Below, piece after piece: positions 1 to 5,502 of a DNA stretch of 5,922 nucleotides. Origin of the DNA: JBEIFW01 sp044370695. GTDB lineage: Bacteria; Actinomycetota; Acidimicrobiia; Acidimicrobiales; Ilumatobacteraceae. The stretch is from the NCBI GenBank assembly GCA_044370695.1, contig JBILVB010000210.1, forward strand, positions 1-5,922, in the 5' to 3' direction. Positions within the stretch are counted from its first letter, which is position 1. Each line of letters begins with the position of its first letter. The notes under the pieces were generated by a model. That model did not search any database and was not told the DNA's origin. It saw only the letters and a list, made by a program, of their open reading frames with translations. The translations under genes and the position numbers were made by a program.

Positions 1-111
1 ACCTCGTCGATCTTCGACCCGGCCGCGCGCCGCTACTCGTACTCGGTGATCGCCGAGGTGGCCGGGTTGACGGCGGGCGTGTTGGCCGGGTCGACGACCG
101 CTCCCCGGTAA
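1..111 (+). CDS. 3' end of an unidentified rightward gene (partial, tentative)
   Basis: From the left edge an open frame reads to a TAA at 109-111, giving about 36 residues that begin TSSIFDPAARRYSYSVIAEV and then turn small and hydrophobic (AGLTAGVLAG). G or C fills almost every third position, and the peptide is not the Arg/Pro-rich text usual for antisense shadows. I do not recognise the family. The catch is that the frame overlaps the last 79 nt of the leftward acetyltransferase in the register where both strands share the same third positions. Codon bias therefore cannot say which reading is real; both may be, as a tail-to-tail overlap. The sequence left of the window would decide this. 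Confidence 0.35.
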   Translation, partial: TSSIFDPAARRYSYSVIAEVAGLTAGVLAGSTTAPR

Positions 112-560
112 CGCCGCGACCGGTCTCCGGTGTCGGGGTCGACCTCGCGGAACCCGTGCCTGCGGTAAAAGCGCTGTGCGTCGGTGTCGACGTCGTCGAC
201 GTCGATCTCGAGCTCTTCGACGCCCCGCCTCGCCATCTCCCGACGGATGCGGTGGATCAACGCACTGCCGAGACCGCGATCGCGATGAGCCGGCGCGACG
301 TACAACTCGTCGATGAGCCCGACCGGACCCTCGAACCACACGTTGGGCCGAAGCGACACGACCGCCAACCCGACCGCCGGGTCGCCGACGAGCAGGACCA
401 GGAGTGCCGGATGCTCGGCGAGACGCTGAAGTCGGGCGGCGAGGATCTCGGTCCCTGGCGTCGGCGTGTCGAACTCGCGGTTGAACGCATCGAGGAGCCG
501 AGCCGCCTCGGTGGCGTCGGCCGAGGTGGCGACGCGCACCGACGGCTGCACGGCTCCCAT
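33..560 (-). CDS. GNAT family N-acetyltransferase
   Basis: The predicted protein has 175 residues, normal for a single-domain GNAT enzyme. Such enzymes move an acetyl group from acetyl-CoA to an amine on a small molecule or protein; the acceptor here cannot be told. Motif A is clear: strand ELYVAPAHRDRGLG around residues 85-98, with the pyrophosphate-binding R-x-x-G-x-G as R93, G96 and G98, followed by the helix SALIHRIRREMARRG. Motif B is AQRFYRRHGF at 128-137, with the typical Tyr132. The ATG at 558-560 lies 11 nt after the stop of the LLM gene, so the two are probably cotranscribed; only a weak GGA ribosome site precedes it. The last ~22 residues after RRYRG (from about 154) are unlike a GNAT core and lie antisense to the possible gene entering from the left, so the tail may be read-through extension. 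The enzyme is probably cytoplasmic. Confidence 0.85.
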   Translation of the reverse strand: MGAVQPSVRVATSADATEAARLLDAFNREFDTPTPGTEILAARLQRLAEHPALLVLLVGDPAVGLAVVSLRPNVWFEGPVGLIDELYVAPAHRDRGLGSALIHRIRREMARRGVEELEIDVDDVDTDAQRFYRRHGFREVDPDTGDRSRRYRGAVVDPANTPAVNPATSAITEYE

Positions 561-571
561 GGGGCGTCCGA

Positions 572-1723
572 TCAGGCCCCGTTGCGGCTGGCGACGTGCC
601 GCTCGGTGGCGGCCGCGACGGCCCGCTCCACGCGATCGCCGAGCGACTCCCACTCGCTGATCGCCCGGTTCTCGGCGACGACCGGCCCACGCGCGAGACC
701 CTGGAAGCGAGGCTTCACGTAGCGGGCGAACAGCTCGTAGTGGCGTTGCGTGGCGGCCGGGTTGGCCCACTCGTGGTGCATCAGGAGGTAGGCACCGAAC
801 CCGCCGTTGGACTGCGCGTCGAGCCGCTCGATCTGGCGGATGGCGTCGTCGGGGGTGCCGATCACGCCGAGGCCGGACTCGTTCACCCAGGCGATGCGCT
901 CCTCGAACGTCTCGCCTGCGGCCCGGAAGTGGGGGACCGCGAGGATCTTCTGGGTGTAGTGGGCCCAGTCGTCCAGGCCGAACCGGACGTCCTCGATGGC
1001 CTGCTCGCGGGTCTCGGCCAGGTGCATCGGTCCGACGAGGCGCCACGAGCGCCGATCGGCGACCTGGCCGAACTCGGCGGCGCGCTCTTCCATGACGTCC
1101 CAGTGATGGGCGAGCACGTCGAAGCCGCCCGCGGCCGTGGCGCCGATCGACAGCAATCCGAGCCCGTGGCGGCCGGCGATGCGCGGCCCGGTGGGGGAGG
1201 CGATGGCGGCGACCGCGATGTCGAAGTCGCTGTAGGCCCGGTACTGGGTCTGGGCGTCGACGAGGTGGTAGCGGCTGTTGCGGTGGTTGACGACCTCACC
1301 GTTCAGGAGCCGCATCAGCACCTCGGTGTCCTCCTCGAGCGCGAACCGCTGGTCCTCGATCGAGATGCCGAGCATCGCTGCGTCACCGGGGAGCGCGCCC
1401 GGCCCGAGACCGAGCATGAACCGGCCACGCAGCAGCTGGTCGCAGAACAGGGCTCGGTCGGCCACCAGCAGCGGGTTGTGGTACGGCAGCGACAGCACGC
1501 CGGTACCGAGCTTGATGTGGCGGGTCTGCGGCGCGCAGTAGGTGATGAACAGCATCGGGTCCGGGATGATCTCCGTCCCCGCCGAATGGTGCTCACCGAT
1601 CCAGGCCTCGTCGTAGCCGAGCCGGTCCAGCAGTTGGATCACCTCCAGATCCCGCTGCAGGGCGTAGATCGGGTCCTGGCCGGCCGGGCAGTGGAACGGT
1701 GCCATGAAGATGCCGAAGCGCAT
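572..1723 (-). CDS. LLM-class flavin-dependent monooxygenase, limonene 1,2-monooxygenase-like
   Basis: This 383-residue protein is a full-length luciferase-like (TIM-barrel) flavin oxidoreductase. Members use reduced FMN or FAD from a separate reductase and O2 to oxygenate small organic substrates. The N-terminus FGIFMAPFHCPAGQDP, then ALQRDLEVIQLLDRLGYDEAW and GEHHSAG (43-49), matches what I know of the limonene 1,2-monooxygenase (LimB) branch, including its length of about 385. The stretch LGTGVLSLPYHNPLLVADRA (72-91) and LLRGRFMLGLGPG (97-109) form the conserved barrel core. GTPDDAIRQIERL (289-301) is the usual C-terminal element before the last helices. A Shine-Dalgarno site GGGGGAGG lies 7 nt before the ATG and fixes the start. 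The gene is divergent from the SnoaL-like gene and heads a two-gene operon with the acetyltransferase. No flavin reductase is in the window. The subfamily assignment is good; the substrate (limonene or other terpenoid) is only a guess. Confidence 0.9.
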   Translation of the reverse strand: MRFGIFMAPFHCPAGQDPIYALQRDLEVIQLLDRLGYDEAWIGEHHSAGTEIIPDPMLFITYCAPQTRHIKLGTGVLSLPYHNPLLVADRALFCDQLLRGRFMLGLGPGALPGDAAMLGISIEDQRFALEEDTEVLMRLLNGEVVNHRNSRYHLVDAQTQYRAYSDFDIAVAAIASPTGPRIAGRHGLGLLSIGATAAGGFDVLAHHWDVMEERAAEFGQVADRRSWRLVGPMHLAETREQAIEDVRFGLDDWAHYTQKILAVPHFRAAGETFEERIAWVNESGLGVIGTPDDAIRQIERLDAQSNGGFGAYLLMHHEWANPAATQRHYELFARYVKPRFQGLARGPVVAENRAISEWESLGDRVERAVAAATERHVASRNGA

Positions 1724-1730
1724 CGTGGTG

Positions 1731-1738
1731 CCTCCCCC
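1731..1738 (-). promoter_or_regulatory. ribosome binding site of the LLM monooxygenase gene
   Basis: On the minus strand the sequence reads GAGGGGGAGG then CACCACG and ATG. This is a strong Shine-Dalgarno match 7 nt from the start codon, and it favours this ATG over the in-frame Met at residue 7. Confidence 0.75.
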
Positions 1739-1918
1739 TCAGAGGTGTCTCGGTTGTGGGGGGCACCCCGGACGCTAGCTCGTGTGCTCGCACTACGGTG
1801 CGGGTGCCTGCGGGGTCGGTCGGGGGGGGAGCGGATCTGCGCCGGCGGCGGTGAGGCGGTGCCCGAAGCGATGCGCGACGCAGCAGCGATGATCGACGGC
1901 CACGACATCCCACTCGAC

Positions 1919-1936
1919 GGCGGGCGCTCGCCCGCC
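1919..1936. repeat. 18-bp perfect palindrome in the SnoaL-like gene leader
   Basis: The sequence is GGCGGGCG-CT-CGCCCGCC, with 8-nt arms and a 2-nt centre. As RNA it can form a 7-bp all-GC stem with a GCTC loop. It ends 9 nt before the AGGAGGT ribosome site. It could be an operator for a dimeric regulator or a leader hairpin that tunes translation. No U-tract follows, so an intrinsic terminator is less likely. Confidence 0.5.
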
Positions 1937-1945
1937 TCTGACCGC

Positions 1946-1952
1946 AGGAGGT
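1946..1952 (+). promoter_or_regulatory. ribosome binding site of the SnoaL-like gene
   Basis: AGGAGGT is a near-perfect Shine-Dalgarno sequence 8 nt before the ATG at 1961. It decides the start against longer upstream in-frame alternatives. Confidence 0.8.
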
Positions 1953-1960
1953 CCGCTCCC

Positions 1961-2464
1961 ATGGCCTACACGCTTCAGCAGCTGTCCGACATGCAGCAGA
2001 TACGCGACGCGACGCTGCGCTATTGCCGGGGCGTCGACCGGCTCGACGAGGAGCTGATGAAGTCGGCGTACTGGCCCGAGGCCGCCGACCACCACGGCAA
2101 CTTCGTGGGGAATGCGCACGAGTTCTCGGCCTACTGCATGCCGGCGCACCGTCGGTGGCAGTGGACCATGCACTCGATCTTCAACCACACGATCGAGCTC
2201 GACGACGACGGGATCCATGCCCGAGGTGAGCTGTACAACGTCACCTCGATGGCCCGGGCCGACACCGGTGCGATCGACACCTGGTACGGCCGCTACCTGG
2301 ACGCCTACGAGAAGCGGGGCGACGAGTGGCGGATCATCGACCGGGTCTGCGTCCACCACGGCACGCAGACCGTGACCGATCCCGTCGCTATGGACATCAC
2401 GACGACCACGTTCCGCCAGAACGACTTCGACCGTCCGAGCAGCGGCAGGCGGGTGGGCCCGTGA
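1961..2464 (+). CDS. SnoaL-like / NTF2-fold protein (nuclear transport factor 2 family)
   Basis: The 167-residue protein follows the SnoaL_4-type pattern: helix LSDMQQIRDATLRYCRGVDRLDEELMKSAYWPEA (8-41), HHGNFVG (44-50), then MHSIFNHTIELDDDG (70-84), and YGRYLDAYEKRGDEWRIIDRVCV (109-131), the final sheet strands. The fold is a cone-shaped alpha+beta barrel used by dehydratases, isomerases, epoxide hydrolases and the dehydrochlorinase LinA. By position, Asp26 (in RGVDRLD) and His71 (in WTMHSIFNH) match the catalytic Asp25/His73 pair of LinA and scytalone dehydratase-type enzymes; this alignment is mine by eye. That makes a lyase or dehydratase role plausible rather than simple ligand binding. 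The gene is divergent from the LLM oxygenase and could act on its product, but this is inference. The stop overlaps a GTG start as GTGA. There is no signal peptide, so it is probably cytoplasmic. Confidence 0.85.
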   Translation: MAYTLQQLSDMQQIRDATLRYCRGVDRLDEELMKSAYWPEAADHHGNFVGNAHEFSAYCMPAHRRWQWTMHSIFNHTIELDDDGIHARGELYNVTSMARADTGAIDTWYGRYLDAYEKRGDEWRIIDRVCVHHGTQTVTDPVAMDITTTTFRQNDFDRPSSGRRVGP

Positions 2465-2615
2465 GCACCTCGGCCGGCGGGGTGCCCACCCGGCTCCTGT
2501 ACGACGTCGCGATCCCCGAGGTCACCTATCGGGGCCGCACCGTGCCGATGCGCGCCCGATTCGGACTGGCGCAGTACGGCGGTCAGCTGATCGAGTCGAT
2601 CGCCACCGATCCGGA
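2461..2615 (+). pseudogene. probable internal fragment of a VOC/glyoxalase-type protein
   Basis: A GTG at 2461 overlaps the SnoaL stop (GTGA) and opens a frame with strongly coding-like third positions for about 50 codons: VPTRLLYDVAIPEVTYRG, then RTVPMRARFGLAQYGGQLIE. From memory this resembles the middle of vicinal-oxygen-chelate proteins, in which a strand plus [AL]xxGGxLIELI precedes the second half of the module. The N-terminal metal-binding beta-alpha-beta part and everything after about LIESIATDP are missing. Downstream the frame stays open to 3033 only because it lies antisense to the MarR gene in the register sharing third positions, and its text there is Arg/Ser-rich shadow. I read it as a decayed remnant cut by a deletion or by arrival of the MarR/ThDP block. 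A short functional peptide coupled to the SnoaL gene is the alternative. Confidence 0.45.
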
Positions 2616-3086
2616 TCAGCGATCGAGCCGGGTGGCGTTGTCGATCAACTGCCGCAACAGCGCCGCGAGCAGCTTGCGGTCGCGTGCGCTGATGCCGGCG
2701 TGGAGCGCGGCGCGGATCTCGGCGTGCCGGCGGTCGAACCGTGCCGCCAGGTGCACGCCGGCGGCGGTGAGCGTGACGCGCCACACCCGCCGGTCCTCGG
2801 GGTCCGCGACCCGACGCACGATGCCCCGGGCTTCGAGCGCGTCGACGAGCGTCCCGGCCGACGCCCGGCCGACGTGCAGGCGGCGCGCGAGTTCGCTCTG
2901 GGTGAGTGGACCGCGGGCGGTGAGGTTCGCGAGCGCGCCGGCTTCGGACATGTTGAGGTCGAGCTCGACGAGGCTGCGGTCGAACGCGCTGCGCACCTCC
3001 CGGGCGGCCAGCACCACGAGCGCCTCGAGTTGATCGGCGGTGTCGTAGGCCGGGACCGAGGAGCCGATGTCCGCAACGCTGCGCAC
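2616..3086 (-). CDS. MarR-family transcriptional regulator
   Basis: The protein is a MarR-type winged-helix dimer of 156 residues with the chosen start, typical for the family. The N-terminal dimerisation helix is DQLEALVVLAAREVRSAFDR (18-37). The winged helix-turn-helix is LTQSELARRLHVGRASAGTLVDALEARGIVRR (61-92), with LHVGRASAGTLVDALEARG as the recognition region. The wing is DPEDRRVWRVTLT (95-107), with the signature D-x-x-D-R-R. C-terminal helices follow to LIDNATRLDR. I chose the GTG at 3084-3086 because GAGGG lies 6 nt upstream. The longer GTG at 3140 lies inside the palindrome and upstream of the likely -10, so it would not be transcribed. The gene is divergent from the ThDP enzyme and most likely represses it and itself through the palindrome at 3124-3139, released by an unknown aromatic or acyl-CoA-like ligand. 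The domain is certain; the target and ligand are inferred. Confidence 0.9.
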   Translation of the reverse strand: MRSVADIGSSVPAYDTADQLEALVVLAAREVRSAFDRSLVELDLNMSEAGALANLTARGPLTQSELARRLHVGRASAGTLVDALEARGIVRRVADPEDRRVWRVTLTAAGVHLAARFDRRHAEIRAALHAGISARDRKLLAALLRQLIDNATRLDR

Positions 3087-3121
3087 GATCAACCCTCGCA
3101 CGGTCGGTCGCTTGGGGCCCA

Positions 3122-3127
3122 ACTGTA
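3122..3127 (-). promoter_or_regulatory. candidate -10 element of the MarR gene
   Basis: On the minus strand TACAGT fits the actinobacterial TANNNT -10 pattern and would start transcription near 3115, leaving a leader of about 30 nt before the GTG at 3086. Four of its six bases lie within the palindrome. No good -35 is seen at 17-18 nt. Confidence 0.4.
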
Positions 3128-3139
3128 TGGCGCCATACA
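3124..3139. promoter_or_regulatory. 16-bp perfect palindrome, probable MarR operator
   Basis: TGTATGGC-GCCATACA is a perfect inverted repeat with 8-nt arms and no spacer. Its length and symmetry suit a MarR dimer, and it lies between the MarR gene and the divergent ThDP gene. It overlaps candidate -10 boxes on both strands, so one bound dimer could silence both promoters. Binding is inferred, not shown. Confidence 0.7.
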
Positions 3140-3177
3140 CTCTCGGATGAGGCCGGGCTCGCCGTGCGCCCGCAGTC

Positions 3178-3185
3178 GAGGGGAG
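3178..3185 (+). promoter_or_regulatory. ribosome binding site of the ThDP enzyme gene
   Basis: GAGGGGAG ends 5 nt before the ATG at 3191. It supports that start over the in-frame GTG at 3164, which has no comparable site. Confidence 0.65.
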
Positions 3186-3190
3186 CGGTC

Positions 3191-4855
3191 ATGGGTGAGA
3201 CCGATCTGGTCCGTGGTGCCGAGTTGGTCGGCCGGGCGTTGGCCGACCAGGGCGTGACCGACCTGTTCTTCATGATGGGCATCGGTGGCCCACACTCGCC
3301 CGCGGTGCGGTCGTGCCTCGATGCCGGCATCGCCGGCTACTACGTGCGCCACGAAGAGGGCGCGGCGATGGCCGCCCACGCCTACAGCCGATTGGCCAAG
3401 CGGCCCGGCGTCTGCTGCACCCCGCTCGGCCCGGGCACCACGAACGCCGTCACCGGGTTGATGAACGCCTTGCTCGATGCGTCACCGGTCGTGCTCATCG
3501 CCGGTGGACCCAACCGGGGCGACTGGGGCCTCGAGGCGTACCAGGAGCAGGACCAGATGGCCGTCATGCGCCCGGCCTGCAAGCGGGCGTTCCGGGTGGA
3601 GCTCGCTCGCAAGATCCCCGAGACGCTGGCCATCGCCCTCCACGAGGCCAATACCGGTCGCAAGGGCCCCGTGTACGTCGAGATCGCAGGTGACGTGCTC
3701 ACCGAGAAGGTCGATGCGTCCCGCCTCGCCTGGCCGAAGCGGATGCCGGCCACGGCCCGGCCCGCCGCCGCCCCTGACGACCTCGACGCCATCGCACGGC
3801 TGGTCGCGCAGGCCGAGCGGCCGTTGCTGCTCACGGGGAGCGGCATCGTGTGGTCCGACGCCGCCAGCACCCTCCTGGACGTCGTCACCGCCACCGGCTT
3901 GCCGATCGTCACCACGCCCCAGACGCGTGGGGTGGTGCCCGAGGACCACCCGCTCGCGCTGGTGGCCTCCCGCAACCGGGCCCAGCGGGAGGCCGACGTC
4001 GTGGTCGTGGTCGGCACGCGGGCCAACTGGCTCAACGGCCATCTGCGCCCGCCCCGGTTCTCACCCGACGCCCGCTTCGTCGTGGCCAACGTGGACCCGA
4101 ACGAGATCGGTCGGGGGGTGGTGCCCGCCGTCGGCGTCGTCGCCGACGCCGGCGTGTTCCTCGGCCAGCTGCGCGACGAGCTCGCCGAGCTCGGCGGGAT
4201 CAGCGACGCGGCCCGCGCGTGGATCGGGCAGCTCGTCGATCTCGACGCGAGCAAGGAGCCGGACCGGGTCACGCTGAGCGACCGGGTGCCGATCGATCCG
4301 AACCGGTTCTGCGAGGAGATCCGTCGGGTGCTCCCTCGTGACGCGGTCGTGATCGTGGACGGGCACGAGACCCTGGAGTTCGTCCGCCGCTGGATCCCGA
4401 GCCTGTCGGAGGCGAACTACCTCACCTCGGGACCCAACGGCTGCATGGGGGTCGGTGTCCCGTTCGCGCTCGGCGCCGCGGTCGCCGCGCCGCAGCGGCC
4501 GGTGTTCGTGATCATGGGCGACGGCGGGTTCGGCTGGCACGGCATGGAGTACGACACCCTGATCCGCCACGAGCTCCCCGCGGTCGGGATCGTGTTCAAC
4601 AACGCCGGGTTCACCGGGCGGCCCGCCGCGATGGGTACCGGTCGCGAGCTCGGCTTCCAGCGCTACGACCTGATGGTCGCTGGCTTCGGGGGGCACGGCG
4701 AGTTCGTCGAACGACCCGGCGACATCGCGCCGGCGCTGCAACGGGCGATCGCCTCGGGCAAACCGGCGCTGGTCAACATCTGCGTCGACCCCGACGCGCA
4801 AGCCGCCGGCGGGTTGCTCGGTGCGCTCGGTTCGGAGAAGGCCGGCAAGCAGTAG
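3191..4855 (+). CDS. ThDP-dependent enzyme, oxalyl-CoA decarboxylase / 2-hydroxyacyl-CoA lyase-like
   Basis: The 554-residue protein has the three-domain layout of the acetolactate synthase superfamily. The N-terminal pyrimidine-binding domain (about 1-170) carries RHEEGAAMAA at 53-62, in which Glu55 is the residue expected to activate the thiamine ring. The middle domain (about 190-330) has LLLTGSG with G216-S217-G218 and WLNGHLRPPRFSPDARF (280-296), which recalls the equivalent PPRF/Y segment of 2-hydroxyacyl-CoA lyases. The C-terminal ThDP domain (about 375-530) has the full cofactor motif G443-D444-G445, 24 residues, then N470-N471; Asp444 and Asn471 are the expected Mg ligands. Relatives cleave or decarboxylate oxalyl-CoA, 2-hydroxyacyl-CoA or pyruvate. 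The FAD-binding character of true acetolactate synthase cannot be judged by eye, and no small regulatory (ilvN-type) subunit is adjacent. The gene is divergent from the MarR gene and probably controlled by it. Fold and cofactor are secure; the substrate is open. Confidence 0.88.
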   Translation: MGETDLVRGAELVGRALADQGVTDLFFMMGIGGPHSPAVRSCLDAGIAGYYVRHEEGAAMAAHAYSRLAKRPGVCCTPLGPGTTNAVTGLMNALLDASPVVLIAGGPNRGDWGLEAYQEQDQMAVMRPACKRAFRVELARKIPETLAIALHEANTGRKGPVYVEIAGDVLTEKVDASRLAWPKRMPATARPAAAPDDLDAIARLVAQAERPLLLTGSGIVWSDAASTLLDVVTATGLPIVTTPQTRGVVPEDHPLALVASRNRAQREADVVVVVGTRANWLNGHLRPPRFSPDARFVVANVDPNEIGRGVVPAVGVVADAGVFLGQLRDELAELGGISDAARAWIGQLVDLDASKEPDRVTLSDRVPIDPNRFCEEIRRVLPRDAVVIVDGHETLEFVRRWIPSLSEANYLTSGPNGCMGVGVPFALGAAVAAPQRPVFVIMGDGGFGWHGMEYDTLIRHELPAVGIVFNNAGFTGRPAAMGTGRELGFQRYDLMVAGFGGHGEFVERPGDIAPALQRAIASGKPALVNICVDPDAQAAGGLLGALGSEKAGKQ

Positions 4856-4888
4856 CCCGGTCGAAAAATGCGGTCCTCCCGTGACCGG

Positions 4889-4894
4889 TACCCT
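4889..4894 (+). promoter_or_regulatory. candidate -10 of a leaderless promoter for the SRPBCC gene
   Basis: TACCCT fits TANNNT and ends exactly 6 nt before the ATG at 4901, so transcription could begin at the start codon itself, an arrangement common in actinobacteria. No clear -35 is present, and no Shine-Dalgarno sequence precedes the ATG, which fits leaderless initiation. Confidence 0.45.
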
Positions 4895-4900
4895 CGGGTG

Positions 4901-5380
4901 ATGTCCGACGAACGTGTCTCCGTCACCCGCCGTATCGCTGCGCCAGCCTCGGCGATCTACGCCGTCGTGTGCGACCCGGCCGGCCACGTCCGCATCGACG
5001 GCTCCGGGATGCTCGAAGCGGCCCCGGACGCCCGACCCGTCGGCGCCGTAGGGGACACCTTCGACATGGACATGGACCGGGCGCCGCTGAACGACGTCCC
5101 GGGCCTGGGCAAGTACCGCGTGCGCAACACCGTCACGCGCCTCGAGCCCGACCGGCTCGTCGAGTGGACCGTCGGCGCCGTGGACAAGCCACCGCTCGGC
5201 CACGTCTACGGCTGGCAGCTCGACCCGGTCGACGCCGAGCACACCGACGTCACCAACTACTGCGACTGGACCGACATCGTCGACGCGTTGCGCGCCAGCG
5301 GCCGTACCTGGCCGATCGTGCCGGTGTCCATGCTCGAGCAGAGCGTCGCGAACCTCGAGCGGATCGTCACCGGCGCCTGA
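4901..5380 (+). CDS. SRPBCC-family protein
   Basis: The protein has 159 residues and the START/Bet v1-like helix-grip fold pattern. It opens with strand RVSVTRRIAAPASAIYAVVCDPAGHVRIDGSG (5-36): the beta1 strand, the I-x-A-P-x-x-x-[IV]-[YF] turn and the first short helices. Middle strands follow, including KYRVRNTVTRLEPDRLVEWTVG and the strand HTDVTNYCDWTD. It ends in the long C-terminal helix (VSMLEQSVANLERIV) that closes the cavity. Such proteins bind or process hydrophobic ligands. I chose the ATG at 4901 because the family motif starts a few residues later and an ideally spaced -10 lies upstream; an ATG at 4868 would add 11 Arg-rich residues and has no ribosome site. The gene lies 45 nt after the ThDP gene on the same strand, so read-through cotranscription is also possible. 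The ligand is unknown. Confidence 0.85.
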   Translation: MSDERVSVTRRIAAPASAIYAVVCDPAGHVRIDGSGMLEAAPDARPVGAVGDTFDMDMDRAPLNDVPGLGKYRVRNTVTRLEPDRLVEWTVGAVDKPPLGHVYGWQLDPVDAEHTDVTNYCDWTDIVDALRASGRTWPIVPVSMLEQSVANLERIVTGA

Positions 5381-5381
5381 C

Positions 5382-5401
5382 GGCGGGGACGCATCACCGC
5401 C
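5382..5401 (+). terminator. terminator-like hairpin after the SRPBCC gene
   Basis: Directly after the stop, GGCGGGGA-CGCA-TCACCGCC forms an 8-nt stem with one mismatch and a 4-nt loop. No U-tract follows, which is common for putative terminators in high-GC actinobacteria but makes the call uncertain. Confidence 0.35.
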
Positions 5402-5461
5402 TCGATCGCGCCTGGGTGATCCCCACCGTGCGTGACCGGCAGCGGGGGCGTCGCACGACGG

Positions 5462-5480
5462 TGCGCGGTGCCACCGCGCA
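5462..5480. repeat. 19-bp perfect palindrome upstream of the right-edge gene
   Basis: TGCGCGGTG-C-CACCGCGCA has 9-nt arms around a single base. It lies about 72 nt before the ATG at 5552. It may be an operator. As RNA it would give a 7-bp stem with a TGCCA loop and could instead terminate transcription from the left. Confidence 0.5.
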
Positions 5481-5502
5481 ATACACAGGCGGCGGGCCGA
5501 AT

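Larger units (their letters stand above)
1724..1960. other. divergent intergenic region between the LLM and SnoaL-like genes
   Basis: These 237 nt hold the start signals of two divergent genes. Visible elements are the two ribosome sites, an uninterrupted run of eight G at 1822-1829, a weak minus-strand TANNNT (TAGCGT, 1777 to 1772), a weak plus-strand TACGGT (1794-1799) and a palindrome at 1919-1936. Neither TANNNT has a convincing -35, so I do not call promoters. The plus-strand SnoaL frame stays open upstream and has ATGs at 1871 and 1892, but the strong ribosome site at 1946 argues against those starts. Confidence 0.6.
3112..3141 (+). promoter_or_regulatory. candidate promoter of the ThDP enzyme gene
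   Basis: TTGGGG (3112-3117) as -35 and TACACT (3136-3141) as -10 are 18 nt apart. The -10 fits TANNNT and overlaps the right arm of the palindrome. Transcription would start near 3148, about 43 nt before the ATG at 3191. Confidence 0.45.

Noticed and set aside
1822..1829. Run of eight G as a phase-variation tract
   Set aside because: It is intergenic and not within a frame or between clear promoter boxes. Such runs are expected at this GC content.
596..1960. Long plus-strand open frame upstream of the SnoaL-like start
   Set aside because: It is antisense to the LLM monooxygenase, with Arg/Gly/Val-rich text and no domain. The strong ribosome site at 1946 marks the real start at 1961.
2586..2620. 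GCTGATC...GATCAGC inverted repeat as a bidirectional terminator
   Set aside because: The arms are only 7 bp around a 21-nt loop with no U-tract, so it is too weak to call.
2616..3033. Plus-strand continuation of the VOC-like frame
   Set aside because: Arg/Ser/Ala-rich antisense of MarR. It stays open because both frames share third positions.
3087..3140. N-terminal extension of MarR from the GTG at 3140
   Set aside because: That GTG lies in the palindrome and upstream of the likely -10. The GTG at 3086 has a GAGGG ribosome site.
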